A stretch of DNA of 21,687 nucleotides from Silene noctiflora (Eukaryota; Streptophyta; Magnoliopsida; Caryophyllales; Caryophyllaceae), in assembly GCA_009801015.1 (NCBI GenBank), contig VHZZ01008481.1:68963-90649 (forward strand), given 5' to 3'. The notes under the pieces are model-generated. The model worked only from the letters and a program-made list of their open reading frames with translations, had not been told where the DNA came from and did no database searches. Both the position numbers and the translations under genes were made by a program. Below are positions 1-8,978 of the stretch, piece after piece. The first letter of the stretch is position 1; every line of letters starts with the position of its first letter.

Positions 1-496
1 TTAATTAAGTTATATATTTATCTCGGATGAAATATTAAAAATCCAAATTTATGAGATTTTTATGGTATGAGTTGTTAGTAATGGTTCATTAGATCTAATT
101 ATTTTTGTCGAATTATTAAAATTAGAGAAGTATTATNTTTACCAAAGTTAGATCAAATTTGGGTCACGTCAATTAATTTTAAATTTCAAGTCATAGTATC
201 AGGGGCGTTTGAGGCAAAGGGCAACTACGGGCGAGGGAATTAAACGGGCCTCCGATTTTGGTCACCGGATTTACAAGTTTTATTGATAAAATTAATATAA
301 ACCTCGAAGTATAATATACTTGTACATTTAAATTTGGGGCCTCATTTTTTTTGTGTTGCAGTGGTCCTCCATTTATTTCAAGACGCCTTTGTCATAGTTA
401 AATGACGAGTCTCAAATAATTGGTTTTCAGTTTACTAATTCGACAAGGATAGTCTGTCCAATCTAGTTGAAATAATAGAGTATTTGTTAAATTGAA

Positions 497-615
497 ACTT
501 TTTTGGTCAATTTATCACATTCCATTAATTTTTTTTACCAATTTGTCACAAATAAAACTTTTTTTACCAATTTGGCAACTATCCTTCACTTTTTTTTACC
601 AATTTTTAGTTTGGC
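497..615. repeat. Degenerate tandem repeat, about four units of about 31 bp
   Basis: The phrase ACTTTTTTTACCAATTTG, with small changes, recurs four times at a spacing of about 30-31 bp (starting near 498, 529, 558 and 589). The last unit is truncated. It is a simple decayed minisatellite with no evident function. Confidence 0.6.
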
Positions 616-694
616 TGTTCTGCCACTATGACATTGCCACAGGCCCAAAAGGATGATAAAAATCCATTATAGCCATTTGTAAATTATGGATATT

Positions 695-857
695 GCTTTC
701 TGTATTTCCGTCATTTGTTTGCCTTTAATTTTGGCATAGAGACCAAGAAAAGAGTAGGAGACTATTTATTAGATGACAAGTTGACTAAATTGAGAATACA
801 GAATCCAATTCCACATCAAAGGCATTCCTAAATAAAAAGACAAACAATTGACTGAGA
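695..857. mobile_element. Decayed Stowaway-like MITE relic
   Basis: The left side reads CCGTCATTTGTTTGCC and the right side GACAAACAATTGACTGAG, which are imperfect reverse complements of each other. The left part resembles the fragment at 16027 (TCATTTG then CTTACC, a later AAAGACCAA), so both appear to come from the same family. The terminal CTCCCTC motif is worn away here. Non-coding and inactive. Confidence 0.45.
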
Positions 858-1607
858 TACCCAAAATAAAAGGGCTCATCAAAATAACCGGGATAGAGTA
901 CGTAGTATATTAATCATTTAGGAATGACATTGAGCCAATACCCGCCCGAATTCGATGGATGGAAGTCAAATGGTGGTATACTAGTATATCTTGGATTTGG
1001 GTCCTCTAAAAAAATCTTACATATCTTTGATGTTGAACTGAGTTACGAGACACGAATCAGACCCCGTTGATTGTTTATTAAAAAATGTGTAACTTGGGGA
1101 AAGATGTGGGAAGAATAGGAACCGAAATGACACTCAAAAGCATTTGAAGTTTTACTTAATTGAAAAACCCGATATGAGTGACTTGATAAGTAACTGAAAC
1201 CTAATTGAGTCCAAATGAACCAAATTTGATATACCTATAAAATCGTTTAACTTAAATACATCGGAATCGACAATAACTGGTAGTTGATTATATTGGGAAA
1301 TCTAATAACTGAACTAATCGACATTCAGATTGAAAAAATATACTTATCGAGTCAACTTTTTCACTCTCAACCATCAAACTCATACTCCAAACCTAAGTTG
1401 TTTTGTAATCGACCTGAAATAACACAAGACCATTAATTCGCTAACCAAACTGAACCGATTAAAATCGAACTACAAGTCAAAATATAGTTGCTATCAATAA
1501 TACCAATCTTATTTAACCCGATCCAAAACCGTAACAGATTGACCAGAGTATGTCTGGGAAGATATAATCACTCACATACAAGAGGGAGAAGCAGATTTTA
1601 GGGTTTT

Positions 1608-1634
1608 ATGCTGTGTTCTTGCACATTTGATTGA
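1608..1634 (+). other. Upstream ORF of 8 codons in the leader of the first F-box gene
   Basis: An ATG follows the plant leader-type word TAGGGTTTTA (1599-1608), opens an 8-residue frame (MLCSCTFD), and closes with TGA at 1632-1634, 60 bp before the main ATG. If the transcript begins upstream of 1608, this short frame would lower initiation at the F-box start. The transcription start is not known, so its use is inference. Confidence 0.35.
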
Positions 1635-1694
1635 TTTGGGGGAAATCATCAATTTTGTGTTTCTTAATCATTCTAGTTACATCTAAATTCGTCA

Positions 1695-2810
1695 ATGGCA
1701 AAGATTCAGAAGAAGCATGTGATTCCGCAACAAAGTTACCTCTCTGATGATCTAATCATTGAAGAAATACTTACAAGATTACCTGTCAAATCAATTATGC
1801 GATTTAAATCGGTTTCGAAACAATGGTATTCTACTCTCTCTTCTCCCGATTTCGCCAATGCCCAAGTTATCAAATCCCCCTTTCCTCACCCTTCTGCTCC
1901 TATTGACACCTTGTTTATCAAATGTGGTGAAAATTGTTACATTTTCTCTTGCGACGATGATGATCAAATTTGTGCTAATTTTGAAAATAATTTGGTTAAG
2001 CTAGATGTCGACTTTGGGGTCGGTAAAGATCATCTGGAACTTACTGGGTGCTGCAATGGGTTAATTTGTTTAACCCAATGTTATGGTGAATACTTCATTT
2101 TATGGAATCCGGCTACCCGTAAGCTGCACAAATATGAGTCAGATGGGTATTTGAAGCGTTTCGATGGACTAAATCGCCCTTATGGAGTCTATGGATTTGG
2201 GTATGCATCCAATGTCGATGACTACAAATATGTTAGAATTCTGTCAAATTCAGCAAGTACTATTGTTCACATTTTCTCTCTTAGGGAAAATAGGTGGAGA
2301 GAAATTGATTTTGGTCATGATCCTCTCTTAGTTTATAGAAATGCGGTGCCTGTTGATTACAAATTATACTGGGCTGCTATTGGTAGCCAAATCGGTGATT
2401 CAGTTGTTAGCTTTGATTTAGGGAATGAGAAGTTTGACATAAGTGTGATCAATGTCGAAAGGTACGTTTTAGGAGTTGTGGGAGGGCGTTTGAGCACGTG
2501 CAACTGTACTGACAAGTTAATGAATATATTGGAACCTCCCTCAATACTGAAATCTTTTTGTCTACCAAAGGGGTTCAGAATAGACATATCATCTCAAATG
2601 CTCGGGTTCACAAAGGCTGACAAGTTTTTTGTGACGGATCCATTAAATGATGAGGTGGGTTCTGGGAATAGAACATTAGGGGTAGTTGACACCCGTACAA
2701 AACCTATGCAATACACAACACTTTTGAGGTTTGATAAGTTGTTTAAAATTGCAGTATATTTCCCAAGCCTGGTTTCGCCTTTTCCCATCGTAGAGCCTTT
2801 GGAGGCATAA
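1695..2810 (+). CDS. F-box protein with FBA-type interaction domain (subfamily A, copy 1)
   Basis: Intronless 371-residue protein. The F-box lies at residues 15-58 (YLSDDLIIEEILTRLPVKS, then RFKSVSKQWYSTLSS), the part that in this family binds SKP1. The C-terminal substrate-binding FBA domain follows, with CCNGLICL at 119-126, FILWNPATR at 134-142, YGFGYASNVDDYKYVR at 166-181 and a FSLRENRWREI strand at 194-204. Length is typical of plant FBA F-box proteins. It presumably recruits an unknown target to an SCF ubiquitin ligase. The ATG at 1695 is the first in frame and precedes the F-box closely. It differs from its two paralogs downstream in lacking the usual GVLVNExLYW wording before the LYW motif (here AVPVDYKLYW). 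The ORF is intact. Substrate and biological role cannot be read from sequence. Confidence 0.93.
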   Translation: MAKIQKKHVIPQQSYLSDDLIIEEILTRLPVKSIMRFKSVSKQWYSTLSSPDFANAQVIKSPFPHPSAPIDTLFIKCGENCYIFSCDDDDQICANFENNLVKLDVDFGVGKDHLELTGCCNGLICLTQCYGEYFILWNPATRKLHKYESDGYLKRFDGLNRPYGVYGFGYASNVDDYKYVRILSNSASTIVHIFSLRENRWREIDFGHDPLLVYRNAVPVDYKLYWAAIGSQIGDSVVSFDLGNEKFDISVINVERYVLGVVGGRLSTCNCTDKLMNILEPPSILKSFCLPKGFRIDISSQMLGFTKADKFFVTDPLNDEVGSGNRTLGVVDTRTKPMQYTTLLRFDKLFKIAVYFPSLVSPFPIVEPLEA

Positions 2811-4392
2811 GTACAATGCATTGTATGCTATTTATAAATTGCTTGTAGAACTCTAGTTCAGGCTTTTTTCCTTGTTTGGTGGGACTCATCAGCATCGCTA
2901 AATGTTTTGTCATCTTGAAGAAGTTGGAGCTAGCACACATGGCACATGAACCCGGATAGATGTTGTACTAATATATAATGTACTCTTCCTATAAATTTGG
3001 AACAAGCTGATGGAGGTTGTAGACTCGTAGTGAGCTATGTTTGAAGTGTGATCTCACATTTTTCCTTAAATTATAAGGTTAATGGTTGGTCACACATGTA
3101 AGTCCGTTATGTTTTTGTGAATATAAAACGTGAAATGAAAATCTTGTTGTACCATCATGCTGTATGAAATCTATGAGCAAGGATTTGGCATTAAAGTACT
3201 CCAGTTTCTACATTTGATTAGTTTATGCAACAACTAGTTCATATTTGTATGTCCTGCAATGCGATTATGGCTCAGTCTTTGTCAGTCCACATCTTGGATG
3301 CTAGCAATTAACAGCATGAGTTTCACATGATACATTCGTTCTTCTTTATATTGATCTGCTGATCTTATGTGATCTGCTTGACGATATTTTTGCTTTCAAC
3401 TGTGTAGTGTTTCAGGCATGTCTGTTACTTTTATCAGTTATGTATTTCATGTCATTTTCCGCTAGGCGGTTGTTACTTTACTGTATAATGATAGAAATCG
3501 TGATTTACAACTGACCAAATACTAGTATGTGATAATATATTGAAATTATTTGGTAAAACTATGTCTTTTCTGATGAAATATTTTGGATTTTATGGTATCT
3601 TATTAGTCTCATGTAAGTCGTCTATTCTTATAATTGTGGATAGTTAGACGAGCTACTGGTATCCTTGCCTGTTGATTTGTTACTGGATTTGTTATTCTGC
3701 TACCTATTGTTAAAGGGTCTGTGAGACATCGACGCCCTTTTGAGTCTTGGTATTTCATCACTTTGGATCATTTAGGTTGTTCTTTTTCTTGTGGATCACT
3801 TTGGAAATAATTTCTTTGTTATTACGGGTAGTCGAAAAGTTATGTATATCTGACTATAATTTTAAATATATGTTGTGAGATTGAAAGATATCCACGGCCG
3901 CATTTGAGAGTATAGATCGCTTTATAGCTAAATGATTGAGACGAGGCTGCAATGGCTGATTCTGAGTGTCTATGAGACAATTCTGTTGCTGCAGAGCTTA
4001 TACCTATGACACACTGTTCGGCCGGGTCTTCTGAGAGTCAGAGGTTCGTTTTCTCATTGTTCTTTAATAAATTATGGTTAGTTGCTCAGTGTTCTTTGTA
4101 CAATTATCGCTCGCGGACATCTATTTAGATGATGAAATGAAAACCAACCCAACCTGAATGACCACCTCCCAACCGGAGTTAGAACCAAAATGCAAACAGA
4201 CTTGATCTGACGCGTAGCTGTTACCAACTTTGTTGGACCCTATATTGACTGATTTGAAATCACTCAACTAAAATATAACCTAGTCCGAGACTTCCAGAAG
4301 TTTATCTACATAACAAATTAGAGTATATAATTCACCATAGTCTGATAGTAAAGGATGGCACAGTAGCATTACAGTTGGGTTCCTGATTGCAG
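2811..4392 (+). other. Possible long 3'UTR intron of the first F-box gene, or displaced 3' flank
   Basis: The stop codon at 2808-2810 is followed at once by GTACAATG, a possible splice donor. At 4366-4392 lies GCATTACAGTTGGGTTCCTG...TTGCAG, nearly identical to the end of the inferred 3'UTR intron behind the F-box gene at 13707. The intron may thus have grown to about 1.6 kb. Alternatively the 4366-4470 block is all that remains of another F-box gene. Apart from the small relic near 3027, nothing else is recognisable in this stretch. Confidence 0.25.
3027..3065 (+). pseudogene. Tiny C-terminal F-box gene relic (tentative)
   Basis: TAGTGAGCTATGTT followed by an AAGT..TGAT.TCAC pattern matches the 3' end of the pseudogene at 5857-6596 (near 6551-6590) over about 40 bp. 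That end encodes the conserved VSYVPSLISPF terminus. Here the frame holds a stop. Only this end survives, so it could be chance, but similarity to a conserved family terminus inside the family cluster makes a relic plausible. Confidence 0.3.
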
Positions 4393-4470
4393 GATTATAT
4401 TTAGTCGATAATATATCGAGTCATCTTTTATCCTTTGGCTTCACGAAACTATTGGATGATTTGGAGTTTG
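4366..4470 (+). repeat. Orphan copy of the F-box subfamily A 3' flanking block
   Basis: This block matches the 3' flanks at 14911-14975 and 19418-19495: GCATTACAGTT, CCTGATTGCAG, a GATAATxTATCGAG word, then CATCTTT, ATCCTTTG and ACGAAACTATT in the same order. It sits 1.5 kb past the nearest F-box stop, so it is either the spliced 3'UTR exon of the first gene or the footprint of a lost copy. Confidence 0.65.
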
Positions 4471-5484
4471 CTTCTGTATATATTCGCAAACTCTTAATAC
4501 TAATATGACCACCTTGACGGGGGTGCTCTGGCCCAGTGAACGCTGCTTACATTCTGAGTCGAGGTTGCTCTAGACTCCTCGAAACTCTAATTTAAAGTAG
4601 AGTCAAGCCTTACCTTACCCTGTTACCCCTCTGCATTCATTCAAAAAGATTAATTTTAAAAGATGACTACTTTTTACTGTTCTCTGATGGAGTATTTGTC
4701 TTCTGATTTTGTCAAAAGCCAACTAACCCATGATAAATGAACCGATCTAAGCAAAAACAATGGGATTTTTACTTCAAATTATCCCAAATGCCCAAAATGC
4801 AGAAGTTGTTGAATTGATGTGACCTTGGGGACAACATACTGGATGAATTGAGAAGAAAGTTAATGGGATTCGGATTTGGGCATTTGGCGTATTATAATTA
4901 AGACTGACTTTATTACCTCCTTTTAATTTAACACCCGTAAAATGCTCGTGCCACTTTATTTCTTCCTTTAAATTTATGACCGACTTTATTCTCGTATTCA
5001 ACTTAGTACTCAATTTGAGTAAGAGTCTCTTGGAGGCACAGTAGAAAAGTTATAGTTGCGTGGCTTGGGTCTTAAGCTGTGTCTCGGAAATTTAAGACTC
5101 AACTTTTCATGAATAGTAAAATGTGGGTCGGAAAGTTGGTCCTATGTATTGTTGTACAAATGTTTTATGAGTTGGACCATTAGGCTACAGATAACGTGAA
5201 AAACTAGAAAAATTTGAACTAAGTCTTAAAATTAAAATATAATGATCTAATAAGCATCATGGAGCTGCTATATTCGCGACTAGACTGGATAGTTAATGAA
5301 AAAGAGGAGGATTAAAATTAATTTAAGATAATCGCTGTTAAAAGTAGTTACTACAGTATTTAGCTTTTTGATTGATGATATGGATTTACGTGGGAGAATT
5401 GAACGTGTTTTATGCTTTGAATTCTTTTGGTTTAGATTTGCATGACTGCAAGAGCTCCCACTTCCATTACAAGGTGAAAGCCAA
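4471..5484. other. Intergenic DNA, no gene seen
   Basis: AT-rich sequence with no credible open frame. A 79-codon minus-strand frame near 4774-5013 lacks family features and is probably chance. No tRNA, clear repeat or transposon end was recognised in this interval. Confidence 0.5.
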
Positions 5485-5700
5485 TTAGCTACAGATATTT
5501 CAGTAGCAAATCACTTGATTTCGGCAGCTAATTACAAATAGAGACGGAATATGGTCCGTAGCTAATAGCCTTGTCGCTAAATTTGCTACGGAATTGGCTA
5601 CTAATTTTAGCTACCAAAGTTGAAGTAGCTAACATTAGAGACCACAAATTCCAATGTAGTTGTTTCTAAGTTAGCGACTAGCGTGTTAGTATCTAAATTG
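5485..5700. mobile_element. Fragment with subterminal-type AGCTAC/GTAGCTA repeats, possibly CACTA-like
   Basis: Short words such as TTAGCTAC, TTTGCTACGG, TTGGCTACTA and their complements (CCGTAGCTAA) recur in both orientations through this stretch. Such clustered short repeats are typical of subterminal regions of plant CACTA (En/Spm) elements. The diagnostic CACTACAAGAAA terminus is not present, so the family assignment is tentative. It abuts the 5'-truncated F-box pseudogene, so an insertion or rearrangement here may have removed the F-box half. Confidence 0.35.
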
Positions 5701-5715
5701 GCTAGGACATAAATA

Positions 5716-5761
5716 AGTGCGGGACCTATATGCCACGACACCATAGCTAAGCCCCCGCACT
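5716..5761. repeat. Perfect 8-bp inverted repeat in a GC-rich patch
   Basis: AGTGCGGG (5716-5723) and CCCGCACT (5754-5761) are perfect complements with a 30-nt loop. They sit in a locally GC-rich patch (about 5716-5830) that contrasts with its AT-rich surroundings. Function is unknown; it may belong to the adjacent transposon-like fragment. Confidence 0.4.
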
Positions 5762-5856
5762 CAATGTGCGACATAGCACGTAGGACCGCCGCTCACCAAC
5801 ATGCATGTATGTCCATGCACCACCTCTTGTAGAGACATTGATAATTGATAGGTTCA

Positions 5857-6596
5857 AGCAATGGGTTAATTTGTTTGACTAATTCCTCTTTTTCTGCTGA
5901 TTATTTCTAAATATGGAACCTTGTAAGTTACGATTGGTGCAAATTTTCCGACCCCTGTTTTACTTCCTGTAATTGTATTGTGTCTTGGGGATTTGCCTAT
6001 GTCTCCAGTACTGATGACTATAAGGTTGTCAAAACAGTTCAAGACCGTGACCTACTTGAAACCACTGTCCATGTTTTTTCCTTGCGTTCACGGGAATGGA
6101 GACGGGTTCATGATCATGGGCTTGACCCGAGTCTCTCTTTAAGCACAACAAACGCTGGTGTTCTAGTTAACGACTCGTTTTATTGGATTATGGAATCAAA
6201 AGGCCCTCATCGGAAACGGGTTGTCGTTCATTTTAGTCTAACTCTTGAAAAGTTTGAAGAAGTTCCCGGTTTAGTAGTCCCAAGTGATAGGGATCAGTTC
6301 TGTGTTTGTCCACGTACAATCTGAACATCTGCTACGAGGCAGATCTCTCCATTTTGAACCGACCCGGAGAAATGGAATCCGTAACCATATCCTCTAATTT
6401 GGATAAATGGGTTTGTTCCGGGTTGCTGGGACCCACCAAAACCGGAAAGTTTTTTGTAATCTCAAAGGGTTCGAAGCTAGCACTGATGAATCCGGATTTA
6501 TTGGCTAAAGACCGGACCCTTATGACATTGGAACAAGATGACAGAGTTTCTATAGTGAGCTATGTTCCAAGTTTGATTTCACCATTTTCTATTTGA
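5857..6596 (+). pseudogene. 5'-truncated F-box/FBA pseudogene
   Basis: This is the C-terminal two-thirds of an F-box-family gene. It opens at NGLICLT (5861 onward), the point reached about one third into the intact paralogs, and continues through WGFAYVSSTDDYKVV, VHVFSLRSREWRRV, GVLVNDSFYW, a TGKFFV block and the closing VSYVPSLISPFSI. The whole SKP1-binding F-box half is missing. There is an in-frame stop at 5908-5910 and one frameshift in about 6290-6325, after which the family reading continues in another frame. No ATG opens the remaining frame. It belongs to neither subfamily A nor B closely and may be the last trace of a third subfamily. A transposon-like fragment and a GC-rich patch lie directly upstream. 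Confidence 0.85.
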
Positions 6597-7187
6597 GATT
6601 TACTCGTAACTCGTAAGGATTCCGTTCGAGTCTCTGTTTTATATTCTCCCGTTTGTTAACAAGTCTTGATGTGTAATGATCTTTATATGGGTCAATTTAT
6701 CTTATCATATTCAGAATTCAAATGCATAGTTTTCTCATCCGTTGTACTCTGTGTCTGATATTCGACATGTCAGCACGCTGTGACTGTCGGACACTATACT
6801 TTATTTTAGGCTATAAGCAGGGGACTAAATTCACAGTTTACACAGTAAGTTATTTACAGGTGCAAATTCAGTCTCGTGGCCAACATAATGCGTAAGACCT
6901 GTGACCTTCAATGACAGTATCAGGATCACGCATTACAGAGGACTACAGATTTTAGTTCTATCGTTCTGCCACAAATAACCTTGCCACAAGTCAAAGCTAT
7001 GTATGTACTCCCTTCGACTCGTTCATTTTTTTACTTTTAATATTTTTATGAGTAAGGAGTTAAGGACATGATTGAGGTAAGTGGAATATGTGAAAGTTAT
7101 GGGATACACGATCTAATGAGCTTATTGTCCTATAGTATTAGATTATCATGTTCTGTACAATAATAAACTAACAAAAGAAGTGAAGGA
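6597..7187. other. Intergenic; promoter side of the next F-box gene
   Basis: No gene is visible. Near 7009 the sequence GTACTCCCTTCGACTCGTTC resembles the left end of a Stowaway-like MITE, but I find no matching right end. The remainder up to the F-box start is AT-rich, with no clear TATA box. Confidence 0.45.
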
Positions 7188-8414
7188 ATGTCAATTGTTA
7201 TTGCAGAGATGGAAAGTCAAAGCAAGGATGACAAAGATCCAATACAGCAAACTGAGCAAAGAGAGCTGCCATTTGATGTAATAAGTGAGACGATATTAAC
7301 AAGATTGCCTATCAAATCCATTGTTCGATTCAAGTCCGTTTCCAAACTCTGGTATTCTACTCTCTCTTCTTCTCGTTTCGCTTTTGCCCACCTCAAATTT
7401 ACAAACCCGTCAACCATACAATCCTTGCTCATACGAAATGGCAAAAAATTCCGGATTATGTCTTATGAAAATGGCCAAATTGACTTGGTCAATGTGGAGG
7501 CTGACTTTGATTTAGGTGATGAGAATATGGTCTTGGTGGGGACTTGTAATGGGTTGGTTGGGTTAGGATCAACTTCTGGTTGTTTGTTCATTGTATGGAA
7601 TCCGATAACTGGCGAATTTTGCAAATATTTGGATTCTGAAATCTCTGACTTTGGAGGGTGTATGGTCACTTGGGGATTTGGGTATGTTTCTGCGGTTGAT
7701 GATTACAAGATTGTTAGGCTATGCAAAAAAGTGTTTAGTGAATCGATACGGGTTCACGTCTACTCGACAAGGTTTGACAAAATGAAAAGAATTGACAATG
7801 ATACTTCTGATAATTTCTTTGGTTTGAGAATAGCTGAACGCTTACGCAGACCAGGGGTACTGGTTAATGAGACTCTGTATTGGATGGGCGGCGTGCCACC
7901 CATGCTCGATGGGTTGCCAAGGAAAATTCTTTCCTTTGATTTAGCATCCGAGATTTTTGACACATTTCCTCACCTCGAGGTGAGCACACCGCCTTCAACA
8001 TGTGATACAGATACAGATACAGATGAATGTTTTGATGAGTTATTATGTGTCGTAAATGGGTGCTTATCTAAGTACGGTAGATGTGTTACAAGTGGCGAGG
8101 ATGTCATAACTGTATTGAAAAGTCCTGGAGAAAAAGAAGAAATTATTCTTTCAAGGGATTTGGCTGACTGGATGTACGACAACTTAATTGGATCCGCCGG
8201 AGGTAACAAGATCTTCACACAATATTACGGTGATTCTGCACTACGTTTAGGGGTTTTCGACATAACTTCGCAGCCTTTGAATCATACGTTGTTGATGATC
8301 TTTGATAGAGGGCCAAAAATTGAGATTGTTAGTTATTGTGCAAGTCTTATTTCACTCAATGCTTATGCGATAGAGACACCCGAGACGCACAAGGATGAGG
8401 TTTCGAATATCTAA
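7188..8414 (+). CDS. F-box protein with FBA-type interaction domain (subfamily B, copy 1)
   Basis: Intronless 408-residue protein. The F-box is at residues 26-68 (ELPFDVISETILTRLPIKS, RFKSVSKLWYSTLSS). The FBA region holds LVGTCNGLVGLGS at 116-128, FIVWNPITGEF at 134-144, WGFGYVSAVDDYKIVR at 162-177, GVLVNETLYW at 223-232 and the closing IVSYCASLIS at 380-389. By family it should be the substrate receptor of an SCF ubiquitin ligase; the target is unknown. An internal ATG at 7209 has stronger context (G at -3 and +4) and matches the start of the paralog at 20152, where the 7188 ATG is not conserved, so the true protein may be 401 residues. A (ACAGAT)3 repeat near 8004-8023 encodes the acidic run TDTDTD, absent from the paralog. 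The C-terminal tail after the FBA domain is charged. Confidence 0.93.
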   Translation: MSIVIAEMESQSKDDKDPIQQTEQRELPFDVISETILTRLPIKSIVRFKSVSKLWYSTLSSSRFAFAHLKFTNPSTIQSLLIRNGKKFRIMSYENGQIDLVNVEADFDLGDENMVLVGTCNGLVGLGSTSGCLFIVWNPITGEFCKYLDSEISDFGGCMVTWGFGYVSAVDDYKIVRLCKKVFSESIRVHVYSTRFDKMKRIDNDTSDNFFGLRIAERLRRPGVLVNETLYWMGGVPPMLDGLPRKILSFDLASEIFDTFPHLEVSTPPSTCDTDTDTDECFDELLCVVNGCLSKYGRCVTSGEDVITVLKSPGEKEEIILSRDLADWMYDNLIGSAGGNKIFTQYYGDSALRLGVFDITSQPLNHTLLMIFDRGPKIEIVSYCASLISLNAYAIETPETHKDEVSNI

Positions 8415-8438
8415 CTTCTTGTTTTCCTTTAGCTACAC

Positions 8439-8441
<3 letters not shown>

Positions 8442-8487
<46 letters not shown>
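8442..8487. repeat. 46-base T homopolymer
   Basis: An uninterrupted run of T begins 28 bp past the F-box stop codon. It could be the reversed poly(A) tail of a minus-strand retroposon or a simple slippage tract. No retroposon body was recognised on its left, where the F-box gene ends, and its exact length is doubtful, as homopolymers are often mis-assembled. Confidence 0.85.
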
Positions 8488-8492
<5 letters not shown>

Positions 8493-8580
8493 TGTCATAG
8501 TACTCCACTCTGACTAACCATGTTCTTTATATTTTGAGTAAATTAAATTTCTCTCTCTTTTAAAACCAATTTTTTTCAAA

Positions 8581-8925
8581 TTACTCCCTTTTGAATTCGT
8601 TTTTTAAAATTACTCCCCTAAGTGCATTTTTTGCTAAAATTATTCCCTTAAATTACATTTTTTCCTAAAATTGTTTCAAAACTCCAATTTAAATTTACTT
8701 ATTTCCTTTGTTTCTGAACTCCCCCTACATTTGTCTACATAGTAATATCTTCCAAAGTATAGATTGGCTAAGTTACAAACGGAATAAGTTTAAAAACAGA
8801 CAAAATAAGTCACTTAAAGTGGAGTTTGAGAGCAATTTTAGCAAAAAATGCAACTTAAGGGATTAATTTTAGCAAAATGTTTCAAAAGGGAGTAATTTTA
8901 AAAATTTTGATTTCAAAAGGGAGTA
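8581..8925. mobile_element. Long inverted-repeat (foldback/MITE-type) element
   Basis: The left arm (8581 to about 8725) and the right arm (about 8780 to 8925) are imperfect reverse complements for 120 bp or more. The left opens TTACTCCCTTTTGAA and the right closes TTCAAAAGGGAGTAA. Each arm contains about three internal repeats of a unit built from ATTTTTTGCTAAAATT plus ACTCCCTTAAG. A transcript would fold into a long hairpin, a possible small-RNA source. It has no coding capacity, and its exact ends and target duplication are unclear. Confidence 0.75.
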
Positions 8926-8951
8926 AAATCCAACTTAGTCTTATATTTTTA

Positions 8952-8978
8952 CTAGTGGGTTGTCCGTGCGTTGCACGA
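8952..8978 (-). mobile_element. Helitron-type 3' terminus on the minus strand
   Basis: Read on the minus strand the sequence is CGTGC-AAC-GCACG (a perfect 5-bp hairpin), then GACAACCCA, then CTAG followed by T. A short GC hairpin about 10 nt before CTRR, inserted before a T, is the hallmark of Helitron 3' ends. The element would extend rightward from here. I could not locate its 5' TC end with confidence, and no Rep/helicase coding is visible, so it is non-autonomous or fragmentary. Confidence 0.6.

Larger units (their letters stand above)
1..1600. other. AT-rich intergenic region, no gene seen
   Basis: I see no open frame of note on either strand. The stretch contains a degenerate 31-bp tandem repeat (497-615), an old Stowaway-like relic (about 695-857), and from about 1100 to 1540 low-complexity DNA rich in AACCGA/ACCCGA-type words, probably decayed repeats. 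An ambiguous base lies at 137. The promoter of the first F-box gene is expected at the right edge; GATATAATC at 1561-1569 is a possible but weak TATA element. Confidence 0.6.

Noticed and set aside
5485-5700. Complete CACTA transposon
   Set aside because: No CACTACAAGAAA-type terminus, no partner end and no transposase coding; only subterminal-like words are visible.
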